Source: Angelakisella sp.
Lineage (GTDB): Bacteria > Bacillota > Clostridia > Oscillospirales > Ruminococcaceae
Direction: 5' to 3'
NCBI GenBank assembly: GCA_020025195.1
Contig: JAHHSN010000017.1
Span: 1 to 30,522 of the forward strand
Length of the DNA stretch: 30,522 nt
The notes under the pieces were generated by a model. It was not told the origin of the DNA. It searched no databases and saw only the letters and a program-made list of their open reading frames with translations. Below, one piece after another: positions 1 through 7,461 of the stretch. How positions within the stretch are numbered: position 1 is the first letter of the stretch; each line of letters opens with the position of its first letter. The position numbers and the translations under genes were made by a program.

Positions 1-337
1 TACCGCCGGAAGCCTTGGGGGCGGGGCCAGACGCCTTCTTGGCGGGCTGCTTTTTCTTCTGCTGGCTGTTTTTCGGCTCGGCAGAACCGGCAGGAGCGGC
101 TTTTTCAGCGCGATCCTGCGTCCCCTTGGCTGCCTTGGAACGGCTCCCCGAATTACGGGGCTTCTGCCCCGTTTTGGGGGCGGGCGCCTGCTGAGCCTTC
201 ATTTCCGATTCAATCTCAGCGGCGATCTCCGCGGCGGTCTTGGTGCTGCGGCTTTTCTTAAAGTAGTGCTGGAACGGGCCTTCCTTCTTGGGCGCGTTCG
301 CGGCAGCAGCCAGATCTTTATTCATTTTTTCAGTCAC
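1..337 (-). CDS. N-terminal part of a Lys/Ala-rich protein, possibly RNase J (truncated by window edge)
   Basis: The reading frame runs off the left edge, so only about 112 N-terminal residues are visible. They are low-complexity and rich in Ala, Lys, Pro and Gln, with blocks such as QQKKKQPAKKAS, and no folded domain can be recognised. I chose the GTG at 337 because GGAGGT ends six bases upstream; an ATG lies four codons further in at 325. Clostridial ribonuclease J proteins often begin with a disordered basic extension of this kind, so RNase J is my best guess, but nothing catalytic is inside the window. Other proteins with basic tails, such as a translation factor or helicase, remain possible. 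It is transcribed away from rnhA from a consensus promoter with a leader of roughly 125 nt. Confidence 0.6.
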   Translation of the reverse strand, partial: MTEKMNKDLAAAANAPKKEGPFQHYFKKSRSTKTAAEIAAEIESEMKAQQAPAPKTGQKPRNSGSRSKAAKGTQDRAEKAAPAGSAEPKNSQQKKKQPAKKASGPAPKASGG

Positions 338-467
338 TCTGTTACCTCCGATTGATTATTGAAAGAAAAATTTATAGTTAAGACTGCCGCTTTCCATTCG
401 GGCAGCCCTATGTCCGAATTCACAAATAAAATATTACATTTTGCACAAATTCGTGCGATCTAAATTT

Positions 468-496
468 ATTATACTGCCTAAATAACCGCTTGTCAA
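468..496 (-). promoter_or_regulatory. Consensus promoter for the leftward Lys-rich gene
   Basis: On the minus strand TTGACA (496-491) and TATAAT (473-468) are separated by exactly 17 bp, a perfect housekeeping promoter. The start codon is at 337, so the mRNA has a leader of about 125 nt. That leader contains two short hairpins: GCAC/GTGC around 443-456 and CTGCC/GGCAG around 384-405. Confidence 0.85.
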
Positions 497-549
497 GCAA
501 AGGAACTATAAGCAGTATCGCCGCAAAATATCGCTTTACACCAAAGAGT

Positions 550-578
550 TTGTATTTTGGGCTTGGAGTGGTTATAAT
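550..578 (+). promoter_or_regulatory. Promoter of rnhA
   Basis: TTGTAT (550-555) and TATAAT (573-578) are spaced by 17 bp on the plus strand, about 40 bases ahead of the rnhA start codon. Confidence 0.75.
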
Positions 579-618
579 GGAAACAAAAATGAACCGTAAC
601 AAGAAAGGAGGGGGAGCT

Positions 619-1080
619 ATGCCCCCAAAAAAGAAGGTGGAGCTCTTTACCGACGGCGCCTGCTCCGGCAACCCCGGCCCCGGCGGATGGGCGGCTATTC
701 TGCGCTACGGAACGGCGGAAAAGGAGCTTTCCGGCGGGGAGGAGAGCACCACCAATAACCGCATGGAACTGATGGGCGCGATCATGGGGCTTTCGGCGCT
801 GCGGGAGCCCTGCGAGGTGACCCTCACCAGTGACAGCCGCTATCTCATCGATTCCGTCACCAAGGGGTGGGTCTATTCCTGGCAGAAGCGCGGCTGGAAA
901 AAGAGCGATAAAAGCCCGGCCCTCAATGTGGACCTCTGGGAGCGCCTTTTGCCGCTTCTCAAAAAGCATGAGGTGACCTTTGTTTGGGTGCATGGGCACA
1001 CCGGCCATCCCGAAAACGAGCGCTGCGACGCCCTTGCTGTTTCGGAGTACCAGAAGCTCAAGCTGGGCGGGAATCTATAA
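619..1080 (+). CDS. rnhA: Ribonuclease HI
   Basis: This 153-residue protein has the length and motifs of bacterial RNase HI, which cuts the RNA strand of RNA-DNA hybrids such as R-loops and replication primers. The metal-binding carboxylates are visible: Asp12 in LFTDGA, Glu50 in NNRMEL, Asp72 in TSDSRY and Asp137 in ERCDALA. The catalytic-loop His is in VHGHTGHPENER. The basic handle region GWKKSDKSPALN is present, as in E. coli-type enzymes. The start at 619 has AAGGAGGGGG just upstream; in-frame starts further 5' would fall at or before the promoter. It is a single-gene unit from its own promoter, divergent from the Lys-rich gene. Confidence 0.95.
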   Translation: MPPKKKVELFTDGACSGNPGPGGWAAILRYGTAEKELSGGEESTTNNRMELMGAIMGLSALREPCEVTLTSDSRYLIDSVTKGWVYSWQKRGWKKSDKSPALNVDLWERLLPLLKKHEVTFVWVHGHTGHPENERCDALAVSEYQKLKLGGNL

Positions 1081-1127
1081 AAACTACTAAAATAGTTGTT
1101 TAATAAATAAAAGTTGTCCGAAAGGGA

Positions 1128-1156
1128 TTGAAATATATACCGTTATGGTATAGAAT
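1128..1156 (+). promoter_or_regulatory. Promoter of the cysteine desulfurase operon
   Basis: TTGAAA (1128-1133) and TAGAAT (1151-1156) are 17 bp apart. The position of this promoter rules out the in-frame ATG at 1157 as the start of the downstream gene and supports the ATG at 1202. No IscR gene is present upstream. Confidence 0.65.
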
Positions 1157-1201
1157 ATGGGTGAAACAAGAAAAACACGACAAAAAAAGAAGGATAGCAC
1201 T

Positions 1202-2380
1202 ATGGAAAAACGATTAATATATGCCGATAACGCTGCGACAACGCAGGTCTCCGAGCGGGTGCTCACCGCGATGATGCCGTGGCTCCGCGAAAATTACGGG
1301 AATCCCAGCAGCATCTATTCCATCGGGCGGGCCTCCCATGCCGCGGTGGAAAAGGCACGCCGTCAGGTGGCGGAGGGGCTGGGCGCCGAAGCAAGCGAGA
1401 TCTTTTTCACCTCCTGCGGCACCGAGGCGGATAACTGGGCGCTCAAGGGCACTCTGCACAAGCTCAAGAAGAAGGGCAAAAAGCACCTCATTACCAGTGC
1501 GTTTGAGCATCATGCCATCCTGCACTCCTGCCGTGCGCTGGAGCGGGAGGGCTTTGAGGTCACCTATCTTCCGGTTTCCGCAGAGGGCTTTGTTTCTCCC
1601 GCCGATCTGGAAGCCGCCATCCGACCCGATACGGCGCTGGTCTCCATCATGTTTGCAAATAACGAGATCGGCACCATCCAGCCCATCCGGGAGCTGGCGG
1701 AGATCTGCCACCGCCACGACGTCTGGTTCCATACCGACGCGGTGCAGGCGGTGGGACATATCCCGATCAACGTGAAGGAATTGGGCGTGGATATGCTTTC
1801 CCTCTCCGGACATAAGCTGCACGCCCCCAAGGGCGTCGGCGCCCTCTATATTAAGAAGGGCGTCAACCCCGGCGTCTTTCTGGACGGCGGTGCGCAGGAG
1901 AAAAATCGCCGCGCTGGAACCGAAAACATTGCTTCCATCGTGGGTCTGGGCGAAGCCGTTACCGCGGCGAACGAGGGAATGGAGGAACGGAACCTTGCGC
2001 TTGCGGCGAAGCGGGACCGCCTTATGGAGGGTCTCTTAAAGCTTCCCAAAACCCGACTGAACGGCGACCGGGTGCAGCGCCTGGCCGGCAACCTCAACAT
2101 CTCCTTTGAGGGGGTGGAGGGCGAATCCCTGCTCCTTAAGCTGGACGGCGTGGGTATCTGCGCTTCCTCCGGTTCCGCCTGCACCAGCGGATCCTTAGAC
2201 CCCAGCCATGTGCTGATGGCCATCGGCCTCAGGCATGAGGTGGCACACGGCTCTCTGCGTCTCTCTCTTTCGGAGGAGACGACCGATGAGGACGTCGATT
2301 ATATGCTGGAAAAGATCCCGGAGGTGGTGGCCGAGCTCCGCGCCATGAGCCCCGTCTGGGAAAAAATCAAAGACCTGTAA
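1202..2380 (+). CDS. iscS: Cysteine desulfurase (IscS/NifS family)
   Basis: This is a PLP-dependent enzyme that takes sulfur from cysteine as a persulfide and passes it to a scaffold for Fe-S cluster assembly. The 392-residue product starts with the family's typical IYADNAATT segment. It shows His104 (FEHHAIL), Asp179 (HTDAVQA), the PLP-binding Lys205 (SGHKLHAPKG) and the persulfide-carrying Cys327 in SSGSACTSG, on the longer loop of the IscS/NifS group I type. The ATG at 1202 has GAAGGA upstream. The next gene is a NifU/IscU scaffold 15 bp downstream, so the pair forms a minimal Clostridia-type Isc/Nif unit. Gene naming as iscS rather than nifS is a convention; no nitrogenase genes are seen. 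Confidence 0.95.
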   Translation: MEKRLIYADNAATTQVSERVLTAMMPWLRENYGNPSSIYSIGRASHAAVEKARRQVAEGLGAEASEIFFTSCGTEADNWALKGTLHKLKKKGKKHLITSAFEHHAILHSCRALEREGFEVTYLPVSAEGFVSPADLEAAIRPDTALVSIMFANNEIGTIQPIRELAEICHRHDVWFHTDAVQAVGHIPINVKELGVDMLSLSGHKLHAPKGVGALYIKKGVNPGVFLDGGAQEKNRRAGTENIASIVGLGEAVTAANEGMEERNLALAAKRDRLMEGLLKLPKTRLNGDRVQRLAGNLNISFEGVEGESLLLKLDGVGICASSGSACTSGSLDPSHVLMAIGLRHEVAHGSLRLSLSEETTDEDVDYMLEKIPEVVAELRAMSPVWEKIKDL

Positions 2381-2395
2381 ACGGAGGACTTCCTT

Positions 2396-2854
2396 ATGTA
2401 TAGTGAAAAGGTACTGGATCACTTCACCAATCCCCGCAATGTTGGCGAGCTTCCGGACGCAAACGGCGTCGGGGAGGTCGGTAACGCCCGCTGCGGCGAC
2501 ATCATGAAGATGTATCTCAAAATTAACGATAACATCATTGAGGACGTCCGCTTCAAGACCTTTGGCTGCGGCGCCGCCATCGCGACCAGCTCCATCGCCA
2601 CCGAGATGATCAAGGGCAAGACGGTCGGGGAGGCACTTTCCCTTACCAACCGTGCCGTGGTGGAGGCGCTGGACGGCCTTCCTCCCGCCAAGCTCCACTG
2701 CAGCGTTCTGGCCGAGCAGGCGGTCAAGGCTGCGCTTGCGGACTTCTACACCCGACAGGGAATTGACCCTGAGCCCATTGTGGGTCATGTCCTGAGGGAT
2801 GTCCACGAGGACGAGGAGGACTGCGAGGCCTGCTCCTCCTGCGAGAAGGACTGA
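2396..2854 (+). CDS. nifU: Fe-S cluster assembly scaffold, NifU/IscU N-terminal family
   Basis: This 152-residue scaffold protein receives sulfur from the desulfurase encoded just upstream and builds Fe-S clusters. The three ligand cysteines are visible: Cys33 in ARCGD, Cys58 in FGCGAAIATSS and Cys102 in KLHCSVLAEQA, with Asp35 in the usual place. It lacks the central ferredoxin-like and C-terminal Nfu domains of full NifU, so it is the short form common in Clostridia. The C-terminus is odd: an acidic stretch followed by CEACSSCEKD, a CxxCxxC cluster absent from IscU, which might bind extra metal. A good ribosome site (GGAGGA) precedes ATG 2396, and a strong terminator follows. Confidence 0.93.
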   Translation: MYSEKVLDHFTNPRNVGELPDANGVGEVGNARCGDIMKMYLKINDNIIEDVRFKTFGCGAAIATSSIATEMIKGKTVGEALSLTNRAVVEALDGLPPAKLHCSVLAEQAVKAALADFYTRQGIDPEPIVGHVLRDVHEDEEDCEACSSCEKD

Positions 2855-2876
2855 CGCTCTAAGCCCCATAAAATGA

Positions 2877-2898
2877 GCCCGCTTCGGCGGGCCTTTTT
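2877..2898 (+). terminator. Intrinsic terminator after nifU
   Basis: GCCCGC and GCGGGC form a six-base-pair stem closed by a TTCG tetraloop (2877-2892), followed by a run of T. A second hairpin, GGGGCG/CGCCCC, lies at 2950-2966 ahead of the next promoter. Confidence 0.9.
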
Positions 2899-3014
2899 GT
2901 TCTCACATCCCCCATTCTATGCCGAAGGAGAAAACCCTATGCAGATAAGGGGGCGCTTGTCGCCCCGCATTTTGACGATTTTCATGGGGAGTTCACGAAA
3001 TGGGCGCTTCGTTA

Positions 3015-3023
3015 TGGTATAAT
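3015..3023 (+). promoter_or_regulatory. Extended -10 promoter of the lipoprotein gene
   Basis: TGGTATAAT is an extended -10 element with a perfect TATAAT hexamer at 3018-3023. No convincing -35 box is seen at the right distance, which fits an extended -10 promoter. Confidence 0.65.
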
Positions 3024-3056
3024 AGCAAAAGAAAAGAGAAAAGGAGGGTTTTTCCC

Positions 3057-4415
3057 TTGAAACTGAGACGCATCCTTGCCGTCTTAATGCTTTCGGCGCT
3101 TCTTCTCAGCGGCTGCGCCGAAGAAATGACCCCGAGCGGGGGCTCCCTCACCGAGCCGATCCAAACCGAGGAGGCCGGCGAGGCGGTCGAACAGCTGCTG
3201 ACCCGGGACTATATCATCGGTTATCTTTGGTACAGTGACGGCTTTACAGCGGCGGAGGGCGGCATGGAGGAGGAGTACCTCCCCGTAAGTCCGGAGGACG
3301 ACTATAACAGCCTGGAGGAGCTGGAAGCGCTCCTTAAAAACACCTATACCGCGGAGACCGCCGAGCGCTATCTCCAGATGAAGGACCGCATCGGGCGGCC
3401 TCGCTTCATCGAGCGGGAGGGAAAGCTCTACAAGAGCGCCTATCCTGTCGTTTCCACCTACCTTTGGGACTATTCCCCTGAGGAAGCCGAGCTTCTGGAG
3501 ACGGATGAGCAAGAGGTGCGCTTTGCCGTTGCGGTGACCAATCTCCTGCGGGAGGAGGACCCGCCCCTTCGCCTTGAACTTACCGCTTTCCGGGAGGATG
3601 GCGCGTGGCATCTCAGCGACAATGTGGTGGAGCTGGCCGAGCGGTCGGTGCTCCCCGCGGAAACCGCCGCGCCCCGGGAGCAGGCGGAACGCTTCCTCCG
3701 GGCCCTTTCCGAGCCGGACCCTGCCCTCCTTGCGGAAACGACAGGCGAACCAGACGGGCTTTATGACGAGTGGCAGGCGCTTAAAATTTCCGCTTCCCTC
3801 ACCGAGACCCTGGAGGAATATGAGGGCTACGGCCGCTACCGCGCCGCTGTTACGGTGGAGGAGGGACTGGACGTCTTTCCCGAGGGGAGCGAAACCTACC
3901 TGCTGGTGGTTTCCTCCGAGGGCGGACTGCCCGCTGTCTCCTATTTTGAGCCGGAATCGGACCCCGCCTATCCTTATCTCCCGGAGGACCCCGCCGTTGA
4001 GCTTACCAAGATCTTTCTTCAGCGAGAGGGCTACCAGCGCTTCCGGGACGTCGTTTGGCTGGATGACGACACGGCCACCGATTATCTCATGGCGGTCCTT
4101 TCCTATGAGAACCCCGGAAAGATGACCTTCTCCGAGGAGGAACTGAAGCAGGCCGCCGAGCGCCTTCTGGGGCTTAAGGACTTTCTCCCGAGCCGGGGAG
4201 AGCGCGTTTTTGCGAACGGCGCCTATTACCTCCCGGGCGGGGCGCAGAGCCTTGGTTCCCATCTCATCCGCGCTCCTAAAATGGAGGAAAACGGCAAGCA
4301 CACCGTTCTGGTCGAGCGCTTTACCGACCGTCTTCACAAACTGGGCAATGACCGCTACCTTTTTACCTTCGGGGAAAATGCGGACGGAAGCCTGCATCTC
4401 ATCAGCATCACATAA
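3057..4415 (+). CDS. Putative lipoprotein of unknown function
   Basis: The 452-residue product begins with a basic N-terminus, a hydrophobic stretch and the lipobox LLSGC with Cys20, so it is predicted to be exported and lipid-anchored on the outer face of the membrane. The rest is acidic and soluble, rich in Glu, Leu and Tyr, without a motif I recognise. I chose TTG 3057 because AAGGAGG sits about nine bases upstream and the signal peptide starts there; the in-frame ATG at 3000 lies before the promoter's -10 box. It stands alone in its transcription unit. A solute-binding role or a sporulation or germination role cannot be judged from sequence. Confidence 0.8.
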   Translation: MKLRRILAVLMLSALLLSGCAEEMTPSGGSLTEPIQTEEAGEAVEQLLTRDYIIGYLWYSDGFTAAEGGMEEEYLPVSPEDDYNSLEELEALLKNTYTAETAERYLQMKDRIGRPRFIEREGKLYKSAYPVVSTYLWDYSPEEAELLETDEQEVRFAVAVTNLLREEDPPLRLELTAFREDGAWHLSDNVVELAERSVLPAETAAPREQAERFLRALSEPDPALLAETTGEPDGLYDEWQALKISASLTETLEEYEGYGRYRAAVTVEEGLDVFPEGSETYLLVVSSEGGLPAVSYFEPESDPAYPYLPEDPAVELTKIFLQREGYQRFRDVVWLDDDTATDYLMAVLSYENPGKMTFSEEELKQAAERLLGLKDFLPSRGERVFANGAYYLPGGAQSLGSHLIRAPKMEENGKHTVLVERFTDRLHKLGNDRYLFTFGENADGSLHLISIT

Positions 4416-4422
4416 CATTTAA

Positions 4423-4464
4423 CAGTCCCTCGCCGCAAAATCTTTTGCATTTGGCGGGGGACTG
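4423..4464 (+). repeat. 12-bp inverted repeat between lipoprotein and AI-2E genes
   Basis: CAGTCCCTCGCC (4423-4434) and GGCGGGGGACTG (4453-4464) pair over 12 bp with one G-U. The interior holds a second stem, GCAAAA/TTTTGC (4435-4448). No T-run follows, so it is not a canonical terminator; the next gene's -35 box lies inside it. Confidence 0.7.
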
Positions 4465-4473
4465 CGGTATAAT
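4445..4473 (+). promoter_or_regulatory. Promoter of the AI-2E family gene
   Basis: TTGCAT (4445-4450) and TATAAT (4468-4473) are separated by 17 bp. The -35 hexamer lies inside the inner part of the large inverted repeat at 4423-4464. Confidence 0.7.
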
Positions 4474-4531
4474 AGCGATGAATCAAGAGGAGTTTATTAT
4501 AATGACCAAAACTCCCGGAGGGAGGCGTTTC

Positions 4532-5749
4532 ATGAACCTTTCGGTTAAGCGGGGGATGCTGCTCATCACCTATGCGGTTGTCCTATATCTTGTGTTGTCT
4601 CATATCGGGACGGTGACGGGAGCGATTTCCACCCTGCTCACAGTGCTGAAGCCGGTGCTTCTCGGCATCCTGATGGCGTACATTCTGAATCTTCTCCTGC
4701 GCCCTATGGAGACCTGCTGGCTCCGAAAAGTTTGGGAGCGGTTCCCCAAAGCGGGAAAACACCGCCGAGGCATCTGCATCGTTTTTTCCATTCTCATCGT
4801 GCTTGCCATCCTCACCACCCTCAGCACCTTCATTCTGCCGCAGGTGGGGGAGAGCATTGCGAATCTCGCAAACGCGGTCCCCGGCTACATCAATAACGCC
4901 GCGAAGGAGCTTTCCGGTCTGGAGGAACGTCTGGACATGGATAATATCGCCATACGTTATCTTTGGGAAGCGGGTGAAAAGCTTCTCGCGGAATCCGCGG
5001 ACATCATCACCAAAATCGCCTCCAATATGGTGCCTTGGGCGCTGGGCGTGCTTGCTACCCTGACAAGCGGTCTCCTCAATGCCGCCGTGGGCCTTGTCTT
5101 TGCCATCTATATTTTGGCGGACAAGGAGCACCTTGCTTCCATCTTTGACCGCCTTCTCCACGCCCTCTTTAGGGATTCCGTCCGGGAGCGCATCGTTTAT
5201 ATCACCAACAAGGCAGACCGTGCCTTCGGCGGCTTTATTACCGGTCAGCTTACCGAAGCGGTGATCCTGGGCGCACTCTGCTTCACCGGCCTTACCATCA
5301 TCGGCTTTTTTGTGGATGGGATGCCCTATGCCTTCCTCATCAGCGTTCTGGTGGGCTTCTGCAACATCATTCCCATCCTCGGCGCCTATTTGAGCGCCAT
5401 TCCCTCCACCCTGCTCATTCTGCTCATCAGCCCTGTCAAGGCGCTCATCTTTGTGATCTTTCTGGTGGTGGTGCAGCAGTTTGAGGGCAACGTCATCTAT
5501 CCCAAGGTGGTCGGCAGCTCCATCGGCATCGGAGGACTCTGGGTGCTTCTGGCCCTCACCGTCGGCGGAAAGCTCTTCGGCCTCCCCGGCATGGTGCTGG
5601 GCATCCCCGCTTTCGCGGTCATTTACAGTCTGGTGCGGGAGTTTACCGAGAACCGCATTCAGATGATTCGGGCCAGCAAGGACGCTGCCGCCAAGGAAGC
5701 CGGTTCCCAATCCGCCGAGCCGTCCGCGGCACAAGCTCCCAAGAAATAA
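4532..5749 (+). CDS. AI-2E family transporter (YtvI/PerM-like membrane protein)
   Basis: The 405-residue product is a multi-pass membrane protein with about seven or eight hydrophobic segments. It matches the AI-2E/PerM (DUF20) family in layout: two N-terminal helices, a soluble amphipathic middle (about residues 110-180), then the conserved C-terminal membrane block including the segment VGFCNIIPILGAYLSAIPS and QQFEGNVIYPKVVG. Members export autoinducer-like molecules or act as Na+/H+ or Na+/Li+ antiporters; the substrate cannot be told here. ATG 4532 has GGGAGG six bases upstream; ATG 4502, preceded by GAGGAG, is an in-frame alternative. The C-terminal tail is Ala/Ser-rich and probably disordered. 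It has its own promoter and terminator. Confidence 0.88.
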   Translation: MNLSVKRGMLLITYAVVLYLVLSHIGTVTGAISTLLTVLKPVLLGILMAYILNLLLRPMETCWLRKVWERFPKAGKHRRGICIVFSILIVLAILTTLSTFILPQVGESIANLANAVPGYINNAAKELSGLEERLDMDNIAIRYLWEAGEKLLAESADIITKIASNMVPWALGVLATLTSGLLNAAVGLVFAIYILADKEHLASIFDRLLHALFRDSVRERIVYITNKADRAFGGFITGQLTEAVILGALCFTGLTIIGFFVDGMPYAFLISVLVGFCNIIPILGAYLSAIPSTLLILLISPVKALIFVIFLVVVQQFEGNVIYPKVVGSSIGIGGLWVLLALTVGGKLFGLPGMVLGIPAFAVIYSLVREFTENRIQMIRASKDAAAKEAGSQSAEPSAAQAPKK

Positions 5750-5758
5750 AAAACATCC

Positions 5759-5792
5759 GCCCCGCGCGAAAGTGTTCCGCGGGGCTCTTTTC
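5759..5792 (+). terminator. Intrinsic terminator after the AI-2E family gene
   Basis: GCCCCGCG (5759-5766) pairs with CGCGGGGC (5778-5785) and is followed by TCTTTTCTTT. Confidence 0.88.
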
Positions 5793-5863
5793 TTTCCGCC
5801 CTTGCTGTGATAAACTTGGACTATAACGGCGCCGCGGGCGCTTTTTTGGAGGAACCTGTTATC

Positions 5864-6499
5864 ATGAAAAGATTTTTTGCGTTATTGCTGGCTGTTTTGC
5901 TGCTGACCGTTTCCGCCTTCGCGGAGGGGACGACCTCCTATGAGCTGTTTTCCGGCTGGGAGAAGAACGGCAGCTACCCCGACTATGTGACCGGCGTATT
6001 TTATAATACCGAGACGGGGAAGCTTTCCTTCCTGCTCACCGAAAATACTGCCGAGCGGCAGAGAGAGCTGACGGCGGGGCTGACCGACGCCGATGGGCTC
6101 ACCTACTATCAGGGGGAATACAGCCATAAGGAGCTGGCGGACGTCCAGAAGGAGCTTGAGGCCGCTGGACAGGAAGGCGTCCTCGCTGTGCGGATTGGCT
6201 GGAGCGCCGTGACGGGCGGCTTCGGCACCGAGGGCAAGGACTTCCGGGTCGTGGTGACCGCCGCGGATGAGAGCGCCGAGGCGCTCACGGAGTTCTGCCG
6301 GGAACAGTGGGGAGACAAGGTGAAGGTGGACAAGGAGAGCGCCGTCAAGGCCGCCGAGGAGGAGAAGGCAGAGCAGACGGAGCCCCTTCCCACCGAGAAA
6401 AAGGGACTTTCCAACTGGGCGATCATCGGGATCGTCGCGGTGTGTCTCGTCGGGCTGATCTTCGGCCTTAACCAGGTGAGCAAGGCGCGCCGCCGTTAA
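5864..6499 (+). CDS. Secreted, C-terminally membrane-anchored protein of unknown function
   Basis: The 211-residue product has a classical signal peptide (about residues 1-20, AFA cleavage before Glu21) and one C-terminal membrane helix (WAIIGIVAVCLVGLIFGL) followed by a basic tail ending KARRR. The middle is thus expected outside the cell, held to the membrane by its end. A charged Ala/Glu/Lys linker precedes the membrane helix. The middle domain has alternating beta-like and helical stretches, but I recognise no family. GGAGGA precedes ATG 5864. The rapZ gene starts 37 bp after its stop with no terminator between, so the two are probably co-transcribed. Confidence 0.78.
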   Translation: MKRFFALLLAVLLLTVSAFAEGTTSYELFSGWEKNGSYPDYVTGVFYNTETGKLSFLLTENTAERQRELTAGLTDADGLTYYQGEYSHKELADVQKELEAAGQEGVLAVRIGWSAVTGGFGTEGKDFRVVVTAADESAEALTEFCREQWGDKVKVDKESAVKAAEEEKAEQTEPLPTEKKGLSNWAIIGIVAVCLVGLIFGLNQVSKARRR

Positions 6500-6536
6500 C
6501 TGTTTTGATTTAGAGAAGGAGAGGCAAAAAGCAGCT

Positions 6537-7412
6537 ATGGAGCTTGTCATCATTACCGGCGTTTCCGGCGCGGGAAAATCCAAGGTTATTACCACGCTGG
6601 AGGACATCGGGTTTTACTGTGTCGATAATATGCCCCCCGTCCTGCTGGAGGAATTCGCCTCCACCTATTATACCGAAAGCGAAGAGGAGCGCCGCCCCGC
6701 CGCTGTGGTGGTGGACGCGCGAAGCGGCGGAATGTTCAAGGGGCTTTTCAGGGAGCTGGAGGATCTTCGTGCGCAAAACCTCCCCTATAAGATCCTCTAC
6801 CTTGACTGTGCCGACGGGGAGCTGATGCGCCGCTATAAGGAGACCCGCCGCCGTCACCCACTTTTGGATGAATGCGGCGGAGATCTGCAAAAGGCGATCG
6901 AGGAGGAGAAGGACTTCCTCACCGAGGTGCATGAGATCGCGGATTATACCATTGACACCTCCCGTACTACCCCTTTGCAGCTGCGGGAACGGGTGATTTC
7001 CCTCTTTGAGACCGAGAACAGCCTTTCCATGCTGGTGAGCGTCATGTCCTTCGGTTACCGCTACGGCATCCCGCCGGAGGCGGATCTCGTCTTTGACGTC
7101 CGCTGCCTGCCGAATCCCTTCTATGATCCCGCCCTCCGGGAGCATGACGGCACCGAGGAGTGTGTGGCCCGCTATGTCATGGATTCTCCCCAGAGTGAGG
7201 AGTTCATGCGGCGGCTGGAAAGCCTCTTGGACTATGCCGTGCCCCTCTACCGCAAGGAGGGCAAGAGTCAGCTCATCATTGCCGCGGGCTGCACCGGCGG
7301 CCATCACCGCTCGGTCGCAACGGCGGAGCGCCTCGGGAAGTTCCTCTCGGAAAGGGACTATCGGGTGGAGGTCTCCCACCGAGACATTATGAAAAAACGC
7401 CCCAAAGGCTAA
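6537..7412 (+). CDS. rapZ: RNase adapter protein RapZ (YvcJ family)
   Basis: The product has 291 residues, the usual family length. The N-terminal P-loop reads GVSGAGKS (residues 8-15), and the conserved C-terminal signature GCTGGHHRSV and the segment FDVRCLPNPFY are present. RapZ/YvcJ proteins bind nucleotides; in E. coli RapZ senses glucosamine-6-phosphate and guides RNase E to the GlmZ small RNA, while in Bacillota YvcJ affects competence and carbon metabolism by a less clear route. The start at 6537 follows AAGGAGAGG. In many Bacillota this gene sits in a yvcJ-yvcK-whiA cluster; here it follows a secreted protein and is followed by a terminator, so the cluster is broken. Confidence 0.95.
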   Translation: MELVIITGVSGAGKSKVITTLEDIGFYCVDNMPPVLLEEFASTYYTESEEERRPAAVVVDARSGGMFKGLFRELEDLRAQNLPYKILYLDCADGELMRRYKETRRRHPLLDECGGDLQKAIEEEKDFLTEVHEIADYTIDTSRTTPLQLRERVISLFETENSLSMLVSVMSFGYRYGIPPEADLVFDVRCLPNPFYDPALREHDGTEECVARYVMDSPQSEEFMRRLESLLDYAVPLYRKEGKSQLIIAAGCTGGHHRSVATAERLGKFLSERDYRVEVSHRDIMKKRPKG

Positions 7413-7420
7413 AAAAGAAC

Positions 7421-7455
7421 GCCCTCGCCGGGTTTGGCCCGGCGGGGGCATTTTA
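7421..7455. terminator. Bidirectional terminator between rapZ and folT
   Basis: A 12-bp stem (7421-7432 with 7438-7449, one G-U pair, loop about five bases) is flanked by an A-run on the left and a T-run on the right. It can end both convergent transcripts. Confidence 0.85.
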
Positions 7456-7461
7456 CTGCTT

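Noticed and set aside
1081..1100. Weak inverted repeat AACTA/TAGTT after rnhA
   Set aside because: The stem is only five A/T-rich pairs with a short T-run; it may be a weak terminator or an operator, but the evidence is too thin to call.
1157..1201. Upstream ATG start for the cysteine desulfurase
   Set aside because: The ATG at 1157 directly abuts the -10 box, so it could not be on the mRNA with a ribosome site, and the family starts at the IYADNAATT segment.
3084..4418. Leftward open frame of about 440 codons antisense to the lipoprotein gene
   Set aside because: The plus strand has a promoter, ribosome site and lipobox signal peptide. The minus frame has none and begins inside the neighbouring spacer.
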